From: CALMEC01 sp963777565 | Lineage (GTDB): Bacteria > Actinomycetota > Thermoleophilia > Miltoncostaeales > Miltoncostaeaceae | Length of the DNA: 64,000 nt | Direction of reading: 5' to 3' | NCBI GenBank assembly: GCA_963777565.1 | Contig: CAVZQZ010000005.1 | Span: forward strand, 3,579 to 67,578 | In this document: positions 51,655 to 60,744 of the stretch, piece after piece | Layout: the number at the start of each line of letters is the position of its first letter | Position numbering within the stretch: the first letter of the stretch is position 1 | Notes under the pieces: model-generated | The model's database searches: none | Seen by the model: only the letters and a program-made list of their open reading frames with translations | Told to the model about the DNA's origin: nothing | Program-made: the position numbers and the translations under genes

Positions 51655-51683
51655 TCTCTCTGCCTCCTGTCTGAATGTGGCGC

Positions 51684-52238
51684 CTACGCGCCCGTTGCCG
51701 GTGTCTGGGCCTGTGTCTCGATCGCGTGGAGCTCCTGTGCCTCCGCGGCGGACACGAGACCGATCTCCACGAGGTCGAGCGGGCTGATGAACCCGTCCGA
51801 GATCCGAAAGCCCCCCGCTCGCGCGATCGCGTCGCGCAGCGGCACGGCCCAGTGGTGCTCGATCAGGAGGAGCGCCGCGGCGGAGTCGTTGGGGATCTCC
51901 TCGATGACATCCCAGGCATCCTCGTCGGAGAACACCTCGATGCCCTCGGCCCCGGCCTCGGCGCCGGCCTCCGCGCCCGCCTCGAACCCTTCCTCGCCCT
52001 CGATCCCCAGGCCGATCAGCGCACCGACCTTGCTGCCAAGCTCGATCGCCTCCCCGCGGCTGAGGTTGCTGAGGTGCATCACCTCGATCTCGCCCTCGGC
52101 GTCCTTGTAAACCGCGAGCGAGTCGATCACTCGCACCGTGTCGCTCTCGCGGAGCTTCTCGAGCTCCTCGATGATCTCGCCATGGAAGTCCGGCTGCTCG
52201 AAGCCGAGCACCAGCAGCTGTACCGGTCCAATCGCCAT
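51684..52238 (-). CDS. DUF6325/DUF1269-like protein
   Basis: 184 residues. IGPVQLLVLGFEQPDFHGEIIEELEKL and the acid-rich middle with a five-residue repeat (EAGAEAGAEAGAEG) resemble the DUF6325/DUF1269 families. AAGGAG precedes the ATG. Function unknown; a cytosolic protein. Confidence 0.75.
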   Translation of the reverse strand: MAIGPVQLLVLGFEQPDFHGEIIEELEKLRESDTVRVIDSLAVYKDAEGEIEVMHLSNLSRGEAIELGSKVGALIGLGIEGEEGFEAGAEAGAEAGAEGIEVFSDEDAWDVIEEIPNDSAAALLLIEHHWAVPLRDAIARAGGFRISDGFISPLDLVEIGLVSAAEAQELHAIETQAQTPATGA

Positions 52239-52742
52239 GGTGTCTCCTTTCGTCCGTTGAGGCTGACTACTCGTCTGACGGGCCATACGCCTACGCCGCT
52301 CGGCCTCCGCCTGTGGATCAGATCGCCGCGTGTTTCGCGTGCACGGGCGCGGGGCCAATCTCACCCGCACCGATGTCCGCGTCAAGGCTCTCATGCGGTT
52401 GTCCGCCGCGAGGACTCTCCCCAGCCGGCAGCCTCGGAAGCATCCGGGTCGGGCCGGGACGTCGATGCGGGAAAGCCGGTTTCGGGTGGGTTTCGTGCCC
52501 GGTGGCGGCAAACGCCCGATGAACGGGCGTGATGTCCGCACGCCGCCGGGGCGCAGCCCGTTGAACCCGACGGGCCGGAGCGGGCTCGGATCTCACGGGA
52601 CCGTGCAGCGTCGGCCCTCAGCAAGTCAGGGACGAGGGAGAAGCAGGCCGGCCTGGATCGCGAGCCAGAGGTCGGCGCGGACGGCCCAGTGCTCGACGGC
52701 GACGAAGTCGAGGCCGAGCCCGCGTCGGGGCTCCGCCCGTCC
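52239..52742. other. Intergenic region, no gene seen
   Basis: About 500 bases. A short minus-strand frame near 52629-52745 ends LWLAIQAGLLLPRP and looks vaguely like a glycosyltransferase tail, but has no start. Nothing else stands out. Confidence 0.4.
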
Positions 52743-53381
52743 CTACGGTGCCGAATACTCGACTCGTCGGGACACGGCTCGGCGCGCCCGATCGAGGCAC
52801 GCCGCGTCTGCGGACGCGACGAACTGTGCATTGGCGAGCAGGAGGTAGGCGTCCAGCTCGAACGCGAGCTGGTCGGGATCCTCTGCCGGGTCGATCGCTC
52901 CTTCGGCCTGGGCGTCCATCACCGCTTTGCGGAGATGCCCGAGCCACTCCGAGACCATGTTCATCGCCAGGTCCCGAATGGGGCCCGGATGGGTGTCGAC
53001 CTCGGCAGCGACAGAGGCGAAGAAGCACCCGCCCGGGAACACGCCGTCGCCCACGTGGGCGAGAAAGCGATCCGTCAGTGCCTGCAGCCGCGCGATCCCG
53101 GAGGGCTCTGCGAGCGCGGGGCGGACGACGATATCGCCGAAGATGCGGCGGGCGGTTTCGACGGTAGCCACCTGCAGCTCTTCTTTGGAGCCGAAGTGCG
53201 AGAACAACCCGCTCTTGCTGATTCCGGCTGCACCCGCGAGCCGGCCCAGCGACAGGCCATTGATCCCCTCGACCGTCGCGAGGTTCGCAGCGGTCCGCAG
53301 GATCGTCTCTCGGCTCCGCACGCCATCTGACCGCAGTTTGTGCGCAGACGCGTCGCTCACTCGTGATCGATTCGGTGCCAT
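52743..53381 (-). CDS. TetR-family regulator
   Basis: 212 residues. HTH LSLGRLAGAAGISKSGLFSHFGSKEELQVA. ATG at 53381 divergent from the tautomerase promoter. Palindromes GCACGA-N4-TCGTGC and a variant lie in the gap, so it probably controls both sides. Confidence 0.9.
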   Translation of the reverse strand: MAPNRSRVSDASAHKLRSDGVRSRETILRTAANLATVEGINGLSLGRLAGAAGISKSGLFSHFGSKEELQVATVETARRIFGDIVVRPALAEPSGIARLQALTDRFLAHVGDGVFPGGCFFASVAAEVDTHPGPIRDLAMNMVSEWLGHLRKAVMDAQAEGAIDPAEDPDQLAFELDAYLLLANAQFVASADAACLDRARRAVSRRVEYSAP

Positions 53382-53384
53382 CAC

Positions 53385-53439
53385 TTGACAAGTTAGCACG
53401 AACGGTCGTATGGTGTCTAGACCGCACGACCGATCGTGC
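53385..53439. promoter_or_regulatory. Divergent promoter with two TetR-type operators
   Basis: Plus-strand promoter TTGACA (53385-53390), 18-base spacer, TATGGT (53409-53414). Operator half-sites: GCACGA-ACGG-TCGTAT at 53396-53411 and the perfect GCACGA-CCGA-TCGTGC at 53424-53439. The first overlaps the promoter spacer and -10. Confidence 0.65.
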
Positions 53440-53510
53440 GATCTATTACCCGTCCCGCAGCGGACTGAGCCGTCCAAAACTGAAAACACTGAAAACACGA
53501 AAGGAACCCC

Positions 53511-53609
53511 ATGTTCCAGCACTACATCAACCGCACCAACGGATCCGGAAACCGACTCACACCGTCCGTCGAGCGCGGGCTCCGGTGGCGAACCGCCCCC
53601 GGTGCGTAG
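53511..53609 (+). CDS. Small ORF before the tautomerase gene, 32 aa
   Basis: AAAGGA lies 5-8 bases before ATG. It reads MFQHYINRTNGSGNRLTPSV and continues with Arg-rich residues. It could be a translated leader, a gene remnant or a micro-protein. No family. Confidence 0.35.
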   Translation: MFQHYINRTNGSGNRLTPSVERGLRWRTAPGA

Positions 53610-53643
53610 GAATCCCAGTCAACGTTCCAGAAAGGAGAACGAC

Positions 53644-53874
53644 ATGCCACTCATCCAAGTCAAGGTCCTCGAAGGCGTCTTCACGGCGCCGCAGAAGCAG
53701 GAGATCGTCAAGCACCTCACCGACGCGATGGTCGACATCGAAGGCGAGAACTTGCGCGAACTCACCGTCTGCATCCTCGAAGAGGTCGGCAGCGGCCTTT
53801 GGGGCATCGGCGGCCAGACAGTCACGACCGATGATGCCAAGGCACTCGCCATCGGCGAGGCCCCCGTCCACTAA
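53644..53874 (+). CDS. 4-oxalocrotonate tautomerase family protein
   Basis: 76 residues. Catalytic Pro2 (PLIQVKVLEGVF), EIVKHLTDAMVDIEGENLRELTVC and the C-terminal region WGIGGQTVT match the tautomerase fold. AAAGGAGA precedes the ATG. Likely regulated by the divergent TetR. Confidence 0.92.
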   Translation: MPLIQVKVLEGVFTAPQKQEIVKHLTDAMVDIEGENLRELTVCILEEVGSGLWGIGGQTVTTDDAKALAIGEAPVH

Positions 53875-53879
53875 CCGGA

Positions 53880-53905
53880 GGCGGGGCGCCCGATGGCGCC
53901 CCGCC
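53880..53905 (+). terminator. Intrinsic terminator after the tautomerase
   Basis: GGCGGGGCGCC-CGAT-GGCGCCCCGCC, a perfect 11-bp stem and 4-base loop, 6 bases after the stop codon, followed by TTCCCCCT. Confidence 0.8.
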
Positions 53906-54233
53906 TTCCCCCTCCGCGTTTCGTCCCGCGTTGAGAACGGACATCGCTGCCGGGTCCGAACACAACGTAACGTGACGGCCTGGACGTGGTTACGGCTCCT
54001 CGTGGAGACCGAGTGAGCCGCGGAGTTGGTGCCCGGCGAGTTGCCGAAAGCGGGAATGGTTGGGGAGTTGCCCACCTGCTTGCCCACACGGTCGCTCCCG
54101 AGAGCCGCGGGAGACGATGTCCTCCACAGGGATCGCACTAGATCCCAAACCGCTCCTCAGGTCGCCCTACCCACGTGAATGCCAGCAGAGCGAGGATGCC
54201 CCCAGAAAGGCACGGTTTGCGGGGAAGGTGACG
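53906..54233. other. Intergenic region, no gene seen
   Basis: About 330 bases with lower GC in parts; no ORF with a ribosome-binding site. It separates the tautomerase region from the hydroxyacid dehydrogenase island. Confidence 0.4.
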
Positions 54234-55208
54234 CTAGCGCGCCAATACCTCCGGGTTCACAACATTGATGGGCGACCCCTCCGCGAAGGCGTTGATCTGG
54301 TCGAAGACGTCGGCGAACTGAAGCTCCCATTCCTCCCGGGTCACATAGCCCAAGTGCGGGGTGCAGACCGCGTTGTCGAGGACCAGGAGGGGATGCCCGG
54401 CGTCGGTGACGGGCTCGGCCTCGTAGACGTCCACCGCGGCGCCGCCCGGCCGCCCGGTCCTCAGCGCCTCCTCCAGGGCGCCCGGCTCGATCAGGCCCGC
54501 CCGGCTGGTGTTGACGATGAGGGCGGACGGCTTCATCCGCGCCAGATCCCGCGCCGTGACGATGCCGCGCGTCGCGTCCACTAGCCGCATGTGCAGGGAA
54601 AGGACATCGCTCTGCTCGAAGAACGCCGCCCTGTCCGGCGCGGCGGCCACGCCATCGGCGGCGGCCCGTTCCAGCGACGCCGGCCGCGCCCAGGCCCAGA
54701 CCCGCATCCCGAAGGCCCTGCCGTAACCGGCGACCGTCGCCCCGATCCGCCCGTAGCCGTAGATGCCAAGCCGTTTGCCGCGCAGCGTCGAGCCCATCCC
54801 CGTCTGCCAGGTGCCCGCCCTCAGTGCCGCCGCCTCCTGCGGAATCCGCCGCATCGCCGCCAGCACCAGGCCCCAGGTCAGCTCCGCCGCCGCGTAGGAC
54901 GGCGCGCCCGGATGCAGATCGGACGACACCACCACCCCCAGCCGCGTGCAGGCCGCGACGTCGATGTGCGTATACGCGCTCCGCTGGCTGATCAGCCTCA
55001 GCTTCGGCAGCCGCTCAAGCAGCCCCGCGCCGATGGTGGTGCGCTCCCGAATCAGCACCAGGGCCTCCGCGTCGGCCAGCCGAGCGGCCAGCGCGTCGTC
55101 GTCCTGGCAGTGGTCGCCCCAGACCGTCACCTCGTGCCCCGCCAGCCGCGAGAAGCAGCGGAGCGTGCGCAGGGTGTCCAGATAGTCGTCGAGAATCGCG
55201 ACCTTCAT
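54234..55208 (-). CDS. D-isomer-specific 2-hydroxyacid dehydrogenase
   Basis: 324 residues. NAD-binding GYGRIGATVAGYGRAFGM, catalytic Arg in NTSRAGLI, Glu in VDVYEAEP and His in CTPHLGYVT. Substrate unknown. ATG overlaps the upstream winged-helix gene stop (ATGA). Confidence 0.9.
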   Translation of the reverse strand: MKVAILDDYLDTLRTLRCFSRLAGHEVTVWGDHCQDDDALAARLADAEALVLIRERTTIGAGLLERLPKLRLISQRSAYTHIDVAACTRLGVVVSSDLHPGAPSYAAAELTWGLVLAAMRRIPQEAAALRAGTWQTGMGSTLRGKRLGIYGYGRIGATVAGYGRAFGMRVWAWARPASLERAAADGVAAAPDRAAFFEQSDVLSLHMRLVDATRGIVTARDLARMKPSALIVNTSRAGLIEPGALEEALRTGRPGGAAVDVYEAEPVTDAGHPLLVLDNAVCTPHLGYVTREEWELQFADVFDQINAFAEGSPINVVNPEVLAR

Positions 55209-55438
55209 GGGCTCATCAGCCGTCGCCGCCCCGCCTCGGTCAACCGCACCCGGCGGCCGCCGCGCCCGTCGGAGCCCGCCACGGTCTCCACCAGCCCGTC
55301 GGCGATCGCATCCTCCCACACCGGCATGCGCGGACAGGACGTTCGCCACGCCTCCATCGTCTCGCCGTACCCGCGCGGCCGCGCCGCCAGCCACTCCAAC
55401 AGCTGCAGGGTCAGGACATCGGCGGCGGTCTCGCTCAT
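55205..55438 (-). CDS. Small winged-helix-like protein
   Basis: 77 residues. TLQLLEWLAARPRGYGETMEAWRTS, VWEDAIADGLVE and GGRRVRLTEAGRRRL look like a winged-helix DNA-binding domain. No strong ribosome-binding site. Divergent from the LysR gene. Confidence 0.7.
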   Translation of the reverse strand: MSETAADVLTLQLLEWLAARPRGYGETMEAWRTSCPRMPVWEDAIADGLVETVAGSDGRGGRRVRLTEAGRRRLMSP

Positions 55439-55514
55439 AACTAGATTCAAGCCCCGACCGGCCCGTATGTCCAATATATGCTGAGAGCATGAACCATACT
55501 AGGCGGGTATAGCA

Positions 55515-56447
55515 ATGATCGAGCTGCGCCTCCTGCGCTACGTGGCGGCCATCGCGGAGGCCGGCACGATCACCGCCGCCGCCGAGCGCCTGGGCCTAGC
55601 GCAGCCGCCGCTCACCCGCCAGATCCGCGACCTGGAGGGGCGCCTGGGCGTCCCCCTCTTCGTGCGCCATCCGCGCGGGGTCACCCTCACGGAGGCGGGG
55701 GAGGTCTTCGTCGCCGAGGCCCGCGCCGTCCTCGAACGCGCCGGTGGCATCGCCGGCGCCGCCCAGCGCGCCGCCCGCGGCGAGGCCGGACGCCTGGCGG
55801 TGGGCTACACCTCCTCCGCCGCCTTCAACCCGCTGGTCACCCGCGCCATCCGCGCGTATCGCGCCGCGTTCCCGGCGGTGGCCCTGACGCTCGCGGAGGA
55901 CGGCACCCCCGACCTGATCGCCGCCCTGGCGGCCGGCCGCCTCGACGCCGCCTTCTCCCGCTCGGCCCTCGGCGAGGCCGCCGGCGTGGAGTTCACCCCG
56001 CTCCCCGACGAGCCGATGGTCGCCGTGCTGCCGGCCGACCACCCCTTGGCCGCCGCCCCGAGCCTGCCTCTGACGGCCCTCGCCGCCGAGACCTTCATCC
56101 TCTACCGCCGCCCCCTCGGCCCCGGCCTGTACGACGGTGTGATCTCGGCCTGCCGTGCCGCCGGCTTCAGCCCCCACGTGGGCCAGGAGGCCCCGCGCAT
56201 GCCCTCCACCTTGAGCCTCGTCGCCGCCGGCCTCGGTGTCTCCATCGTTCCGGCGTCCATGCGCCGTCTCAACCTCGATGGCCTCGCCTACATCGACCTG
56301 ATCGCCGACCCGCCGCTCACCGCGCCCCTGCTCCTTGCCACACGCGCGCAGGGTGACCCCGCCGCCGCCCGCTTCGCCGAGGTGGTCGCGGCGCAAACGA
56401 AGACGCCCGCCGGTAAGGGCGGGCGCTCGTCGGTCCTGAAGGACTGA
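55515..56447 (+). CDS. LysR-family transcriptional regulator
   Basis: 310 residues. N-terminal HTH GTITAAAERLGLAQPPLTRQ and the periplasmic-binding-like effector domain. It probably controls the divergent winged-helix/dehydrogenase pair. The gap between contains an imperfect palindrome (ATATGCTGAGAGCAT). Codon use is richer in GCC/CTC than neighbouring genes, compatible with horizontal transfer. Confidence 0.9.
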   Translation: MIELRLLRYVAAIAEAGTITAAAERLGLAQPPLTRQIRDLEGRLGVPLFVRHPRGVTLTEAGEVFVAEARAVLERAGGIAGAAQRAARGEAGRLAVGYTSSAAFNPLVTRAIRAYRAAFPAVALTLAEDGTPDLIAALAAGRLDAAFSRSALGEAAGVEFTPLPDEPMVAVLPADHPLAAAPSLPLTALAAETFILYRRPLGPGLYDGVISACRAAGFSPHVGQEAPRMPSTLSLVAAGLGVSIVPASMRRLNLDGLAYIDLIADPPLTAPLLLATRAQGDPAAARFAEVVAAQTKTPAGKGGRSSVLKD

Positions 56448-56727
56448 AGAAATCTCGGCAACTTGGCCGGCCTTCCTGCGGCCGCGTCCCCGTTCAACTA
56501 CCCAGGTGAATCCAGAAGAGCCCGAACACTGCTGGGCTCTATCAAGGACGAGAGTTGGGTGACGAGGCGTGCGTCAGTGGACGTTCCGAGACAGGCGCGC
56601 CGCCGCCGCGGTTGCAGCGGTCGTGCTCGTCGACTGCCGGGACATCACCGGCCCCTGACGGGCGCCCGGCTCGCCTGGTTCGGCGATCCAACCCGAGTCG
56701 CGGCCGTCCACGGCTCGCAAGAGTGAG
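56448..56727. other. Intergenic region, no gene seen
   Basis: About 280 bases between the LysR gene and tRNA-Met; no supported ORF. Confidence 0.4.
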
Positions 56728-56801
56728 TAGCGGCGGTAGGACTCGAACCTACGACACGCGGATTATGATTCCGCTGCTCTAACCAACTGAGCTACGCCGC
56801 C
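56728..56801 (-). tRNA. tRNA-Met (CAU)
   Basis: Reverse-strand cloverleaf with anticodon CAT, acceptor GGCGGCG/CGCCGCT (one G-U pair at the end), D loop AGCTCAGTTGGTTAGAGC and T loop GGTTCGAGTCC. Elongator type; lacks encoded CCA. Confidence 0.93.
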
Positions 56802-56820
56802 TCGTCGTCCCGGAGGACGA

Positions 56821-56893
<73 letters not shown>

Positions 56894-56914
56894 GTACCGA
56901 CATCCTCGTCGGAG

Positions 56915-56996
56915 TGGGGGGAGGAGGGTTCGAACCTCCGTAGGCTGAGCCGACGATTTTACAGACCGTTCCCTTTGACCACTCGGGCATCCCCCC
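56915..56996 (-). tRNA. tRNA-Tyr (GUA)
   Basis: Long variable arm, 82 bases. Acceptor GGGGGGA/TCCCCCC, anticodon loop CTGTAAA (GTA), T loop GGTTCGAACCC. Order Tyr-Thr-Met, probably co-transcribed. Confidence 0.95.
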
Positions 56997-57097
56997 GGGG
57001 CCGATGGAGGGTACTCGAACGGCGCGCCCGCCTCAACCGGGGTCGTCGGACCTCGTGGGTACGATCCTGAGGCGTCCCCCAACCGGATCGGAGTCCT

Positions 57098-57247
57098 GTG
57101 GCGCCGTCGTACCATTCGCGACTCACCGACCGGTTCATCAGGGGCGCCCCTGCTGACGAGCTCGTTTCGGCGCTCCGTTCGGGCCACGTCTTGATCGCCG
57201 GAACGAATCTCGGTCGGGGCTGCCGCCAAGTCCCGCGGCTCTGGTGA
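57098..57247 (+). CDS. Possible small ORF, 49 aa
   Basis: A GTG with GGAG 5 bases upstream opens 49 codons (RLTDRFIRGAPADELVSALR...). Composition is acceptable but there is no homologue I know. May be a remnant. Confidence 0.3.
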   Translation: MAPSYHSRLTDRFIRGAPADELVSALRSGHVLIAGTNLGRGCRQVPRLW

Positions 57248-57356
57248 CGACCGCCGACCGCCAGGTGCCCGAGTTGCGGGAGCGGTCCCCCCGCGGCCCG
57301 ATGCGGTACACCCGGGGAGATGCCGGATTCGCCGCGTCGTGGGTTATCGTCGCGCC

Positions 57357-58820
57357 ATGACGGTCGAGAGCGCCATGCTGGGCGGCAGGTACGTCCTGGA
57401 GGGCCTGATCGGCCGGGGTGGCATGGCCTCCGTGTGGCGGGCCACGGACACGGTGCTGGAGCGGCCCGTCGCGATCAAGCGGCTCCACGCGCGGCTCCAC
57501 GACGACCCCGAGCTCGCCGAGCGCTTCCGCCGCGAGGGCCACGCCGTCGCGCGGCTGTCGCACCCGAACCTCGTACGCCTGCTCGACCAGGGGCACGACG
57601 GGGACGAGCCGTTCCTGGTGTTCGAGCTCGTGGAGGGCCGCGACCTCAAGACCATCATCCGGCGGCAGGGCCCGTTGTCGGCCGACGAGGCGGCGTCGAT
57701 CTGCGCGCAGGTCGCGCGGGCGCTCGCATCCGCCCACGCCGCGGGTGTGATCCACCGGGACATCAAGTCGCACAACGTCCTGGTCACGCCGGATGGCGTC
57801 GCGAAGCTCACGGACTTCGGCATCGCCCGGATCGTCGAGCCGGGGACGTCCGGGCTCACGAAGACCGGCATCGTGATGGGCTCCAGCGACTACCTTGCTC
57901 CGGAGCAAGCAGAGGGGCGCGAGGTCGACGCCCGCGGCGACATCTACTCCCTGGGCGTGGTGCTGTTCGAGGCGCTCACCGGCCGCCTGCCGTTCGTCGG
58001 CGACAACGCCGTGGCCGTGGCGACCAAGCACGTGTACGAGACGCCACCCGATCCGCGCCGGATCGTGAAGGACGTGCCGCCCGACATCGCGCAGGCGTGC
58101 CTGCACGCCCTCAAGAAGGGTCCGTCGGAGCGCTTCGCAAGCGCGGCGGCTTTCGCGAGCGCGCTGGAGGGGCGCCCCGGCGGTACCCTGGTCGCGTACG
58201 ACGAGCCGGAAACCGGGCGGATGCGAGCCGTTCGCCCCCGGCGTTCCCGCCGACCCCTCGCGATCGTCGTGAGCGTCGCGGTGCTTGGCGGCGCCGGGGC
58301 CGCCGCCGCCTGGCAGCTGGGCGCGTTCGACGTCGCCACCGGCGGCGCCGTGAGCGGGCCCAACCGCCCGCTGACGTTCACGCTCGCCGATCACGACCCG
58401 TTCGGCAGTGACGGCACCCAGGAGAACCCCAACCTCGTCCCGCTCGCGACCGACGGCAACGCCCTGACCGCCTGGGAGACCGATGCCTACGCCACCGCCG
58501 ACCTCGGTGGAATCAAGCCCGGCGTCGGGCTCAAGGTCACCCTCGACGCGCCCGCCACGGTCACGTCGGTGCGCCTCCAGTCCACGACGCCCGGGGCGAA
58601 CGTCCAGATCCTCGGGCCGGGCGATGACACGTCGGGGGGCCGGCCGGTGCTTGGCCAGGGGTCCCTTGCCACCGGCGACACGACGATTCCCGTGACCACC
58701 TCGGGGCCGATCTCGGAGCTCGTGGTATGGATCACCGAGCTGCCGAAGTCGCGCACCGGCGAGTTTCCGTACGTGGCCTCCATCGGGGAGGTCGAGGTGT
58801 CGGGGGTGGCGAACAAGTAA
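57357..58820 (+). CDS. Serine/threonine protein kinase with discoidin-like extracellular domain
   Basis: 487 residues. Kinase motifs: GRGGMASVWRA, VAIKRL, HRDIKSHNVLV, DFGIAR. A membrane span near residue 305 (AIVVSVAVLGGAGAAAAW) and an external C-terminal domain of about 140 residues with beta-strand repeats resembling F5/8-type C/discoidin sugar binding. ATG is 6 bases after TATCGT (57345-57350). Confidence 0.88.
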   Translation: MTVESAMLGGRYVLEGLIGRGGMASVWRATDTVLERPVAIKRLHARLHDDPELAERFRREGHAVARLSHPNLVRLLDQGHDGDEPFLVFELVEGRDLKTIIRRQGPLSADEAASICAQVARALASAHAAGVIHRDIKSHNVLVTPDGVAKLTDFGIARIVEPGTSGLTKTGIVMGSSDYLAPEQAEGREVDARGDIYSLGVVLFEALTGRLPFVGDNAVAVATKHVYETPPDPRRIVKDVPPDIAQACLHALKKGPSERFASAAAFASALEGRPGGTLVAYDEPETGRMRAVRPRRSRRPLAIVVSVAVLGGAGAAAAWQLGAFDVATGGAVSGPNRPLTFTLADHDPFGSDGTQENPNLVPLATDGNALTAWETDAYATADLGGIKPGVGLKVTLDAPATVTSVRLQSTTPGANVQILGPGDDTSGGRPVLGQGSLATGDTTIPVTTSGPISELVVWITELPKSRTGEFPYVASIGEVEVSGVANK

Positions 58821-58823
58821 CGA

Positions 58824-60689
58824 ATGGACCCGTGGGAGTCGTCGCTGCACGAGCTGGAGGCACGCCTTGGCCGGCAGGGCTCCCGCCAGCGGGAGCTCGC
58901 CCCCCGAACGCGTGACGCCTACCTGGGCGACTGCCGACGGGTCGCCCGATGGCTCGCCGACCACGGGGTGCAATCACCGGATCGGGTGAGCCCGTCGGCG
59001 CTCGACGCGTGCTTCCGCGAGCTCGAGTGGTCGGCGGCGACGCGGCGCCGTGCCACGATCGCGGTGCGCGAATGGCTCGCGGGCTATTACCCGCCGAATC
59101 GCTCGCCGGCGGATCTCGTGGACGTGCCGAAACTGGTGCAGCGACCCGTGCCGCGGCTCTCCCAGGTCGAGGCGGCGGGGCTGGTCGAGGGGATGGCCAA
59201 TCCCCTCGACGCGGACCCGGGCAGCGTCCGCCGCGCGCTCGCGCTTCGCAACCGCGCTCTGCTGGAGGTGCTGTACGGCAGCGGGCTGCGGCGTCAGGAG
59301 GCGTGCGACCTCGTGCTGGCGGGCGTCGACTTCGAGCACGAGACGCTCCGGGTTGTCGGCAAGGGCGGCAAGGCACGCACGGTGCCGATGACGGAGCCCG
59401 CGTGCGACGCCCTGCGGGCCTGGCTGTCGGACGGCCGTCCCCGGCTCGCGCGAGGCGGGCCGGTCGCTGCGTCCCGAGCGCCGGTCTTCATCTCCCGCTC
59501 CGGTGCTCCGCTCGACGGGAGCGCGGTGTATCGCGTCGTCGCCGCGGAGCTTCGCCGGGCCGGCCGGGCGGGCGGTCCTCACCTGCTCCGCCACGCGACC
59601 GCCACACACCTGTTGGAGGGCGCGGACGGGCGAGACGGCGCGCACCTGCGCGTGGTGCAGGAAATACTCGGACACGGCAGCCTCGCCACCACGCAGCGCT
59701 ACACCGGTGTCACGACGAAGGCGATGCAGCGCGCGCTTCGCCGTGGCCACCCGCGCGTCGAGGACTTCGGTCTCGACGTGGTGACGGCCTATATGGGGCA
59801 CGTAAGGGAGAACGCCGCGGAGGCGGTGCGACGAGTGATCGCGGCGTTGCACGGCGGGACCTACCGATACGCGCTCGATTCCGGGGCCGTCATCGACGTC
59901 GCGATCACGGTCGACTCCGAGCGGCGGTCGGCCCACATCGACTTCACCGGTACGTCGGACCAGCAACCGGACAACTCCAACGCACCTTCGTCGGTCACCA
60001 TGGCCGCGATCCTGTATGTGTTCCGCACCCTCGTCGACGACGACATCCCGCTGAACGCCGGCTGCCTCGAGCCCATTGACGTCACGATCCCGGAAGGCAG
60101 CATGCTCGCGCCCTGCTACCCCGCTGCGGTCGTTGCGGGCAACGTCGAGACGTCTCAGGCGGTGACCGGAGCGCTGTACGCCGCGCTCGGCGTACAGGCC
60201 GAGGGCTCCGGCACGATGAACAACCTTGCCTTCGGCAACGACCGCTACCAGTACTACGAGACCGTGGCCAGTGGCTCGGGCGCCGGGCCCGATTTCGACG
60301 GCACCGACGTCGTTCAGACGCACATGACCAATTCCCGGCTGACCGACCCCGAAGTCCTCGAGTGGCGCTTCCCGGTACGGCTGGAGGGGTACGAGACTCC
60401 GGCACGGCAGCGGCGGAGCCGGCCGGCACGCCGGGGGCTGCGGCGGTCGGCGTCGACTGCGTTTCCTGACGCCGATGACAGTCACCTTGCTCAGCAGCCA
60501 TCGCCGGATCCCGCCGTACGGCATGGCCGGTGGCTCACCCGGTTCACTCGGCCGCCAGTGGATCGAGCGCGCCAACGGCACCGTGCGGCCGGTCGGCGGG
60601 CGGGATTCGGTGGAGGTGGAGGCGGGCGACGTGTTCGTCATCGAAACCCCCGGCGGAGGTGGGTACGGCGAGCCGCCCCAGACACCTGA
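58824..60689 (+). CDS. XerC-type tyrosine recombinase fused in frame to an oxoprolinase (HyuB) tail
   Basis: Residues 1-311 form a tyrosine recombinase: catalytic Arg in GLRRQEA, HLLRHATATHLL, LGHGSLATTQRYTGV with the nucleophile Tyr. At 59756/59757, just after GHPR, the frame continues in the C-terminal part of HyuB/5-oxoprolinase (VEDFGLDVVTAYMGHVREN ... ). This is not a known fusion; it looks like a junction formed by rearrangement or misassembly. The rest of this frame after a shift near 60400 is nonsense. Confidence 0.7.
   Translation: MDPWESSLHELEARLGRQGSRQRELAPRTRDAYLGDCRRVARWLADHGVQSPDRVSPSALDACFRELEWSAATRRRATIAVREWLAGYYPPNRSPADLVDVPKLVQRPVPRLSQVEAAGLVEGMANPLDADPGSVRRALALRNRALLEVLYGSGLRRQEACDLVLAGVDFEHETLRVVGKGGKARTVPMTEPACDALRAWLSDGRPRLARGGPVAASRAPVFISRSGAPLDGSAVYRVVAAELRRAGRAGGPHLLRHATATHLLEGADGRDGAHLRVVQEILGHGSLATTQRYTGVTTKAMQRALRRGHPRVEDFGLDVVTAYMGHVRENAAEAVRRVIAALHGGTYRYALDSGAVIDVAITVDSERRSAHIDFTGTSDQQPDNSNAPSSVTMAAILYVFRTLVDDDIPLNAGCLEPIDVTIPEGSMLAPCYPAAVVAGNVETSQAVTGALYAALGVQAEGSGTMNNLAFGNDRYQYYETVASGSGAGPDFDGTDVVQTHMTNSRLTDPEVLEWRFPVRLEGYETPARQRRSRPARRGLRRSASTAFPDADDSHLAQQPSPDPAVRHGRWLTRFTRPPVDRARQRHRAAGRRAGFGGGGGGRRVRHRNPRRRWVRRAAPDT
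59757..60675 (+). pseudogene. HyuB/5-oxoprolinase C-terminal fragment, frameshifted
   Basis: Reads VDIDFTG-like ITVDSERRSAHIDFTGTSDQ, NAGCLEPIDVTIPEGSMLAPC, NVETSQAVTGALYAAL, FDGTDVVQTHMTNSRLTDPE, then in the next frame GSGGAGRH, FLTPMTVTLLSSHRRIPPYG and GDVFVIETPGGGGYG. The N-terminal half of HyuB is missing; one indel near 60400. It is the 3' end of an old ATP-independent or ATP-dependent oxoprolinase subunit gene. Confidence 0.75.
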
Positions 60690-60744
60690 CCTAGGATCGA
60701 AGGAGCTGCGGTGGCTCGCCAGGACGGGTGGGAAGGAAGTGGTG

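Noticed and set aside
52625..52745. Short minus-strand sugar-transferase-like tail
   Set aside because: Only about 39 codons without a start; resemblance is too weak.
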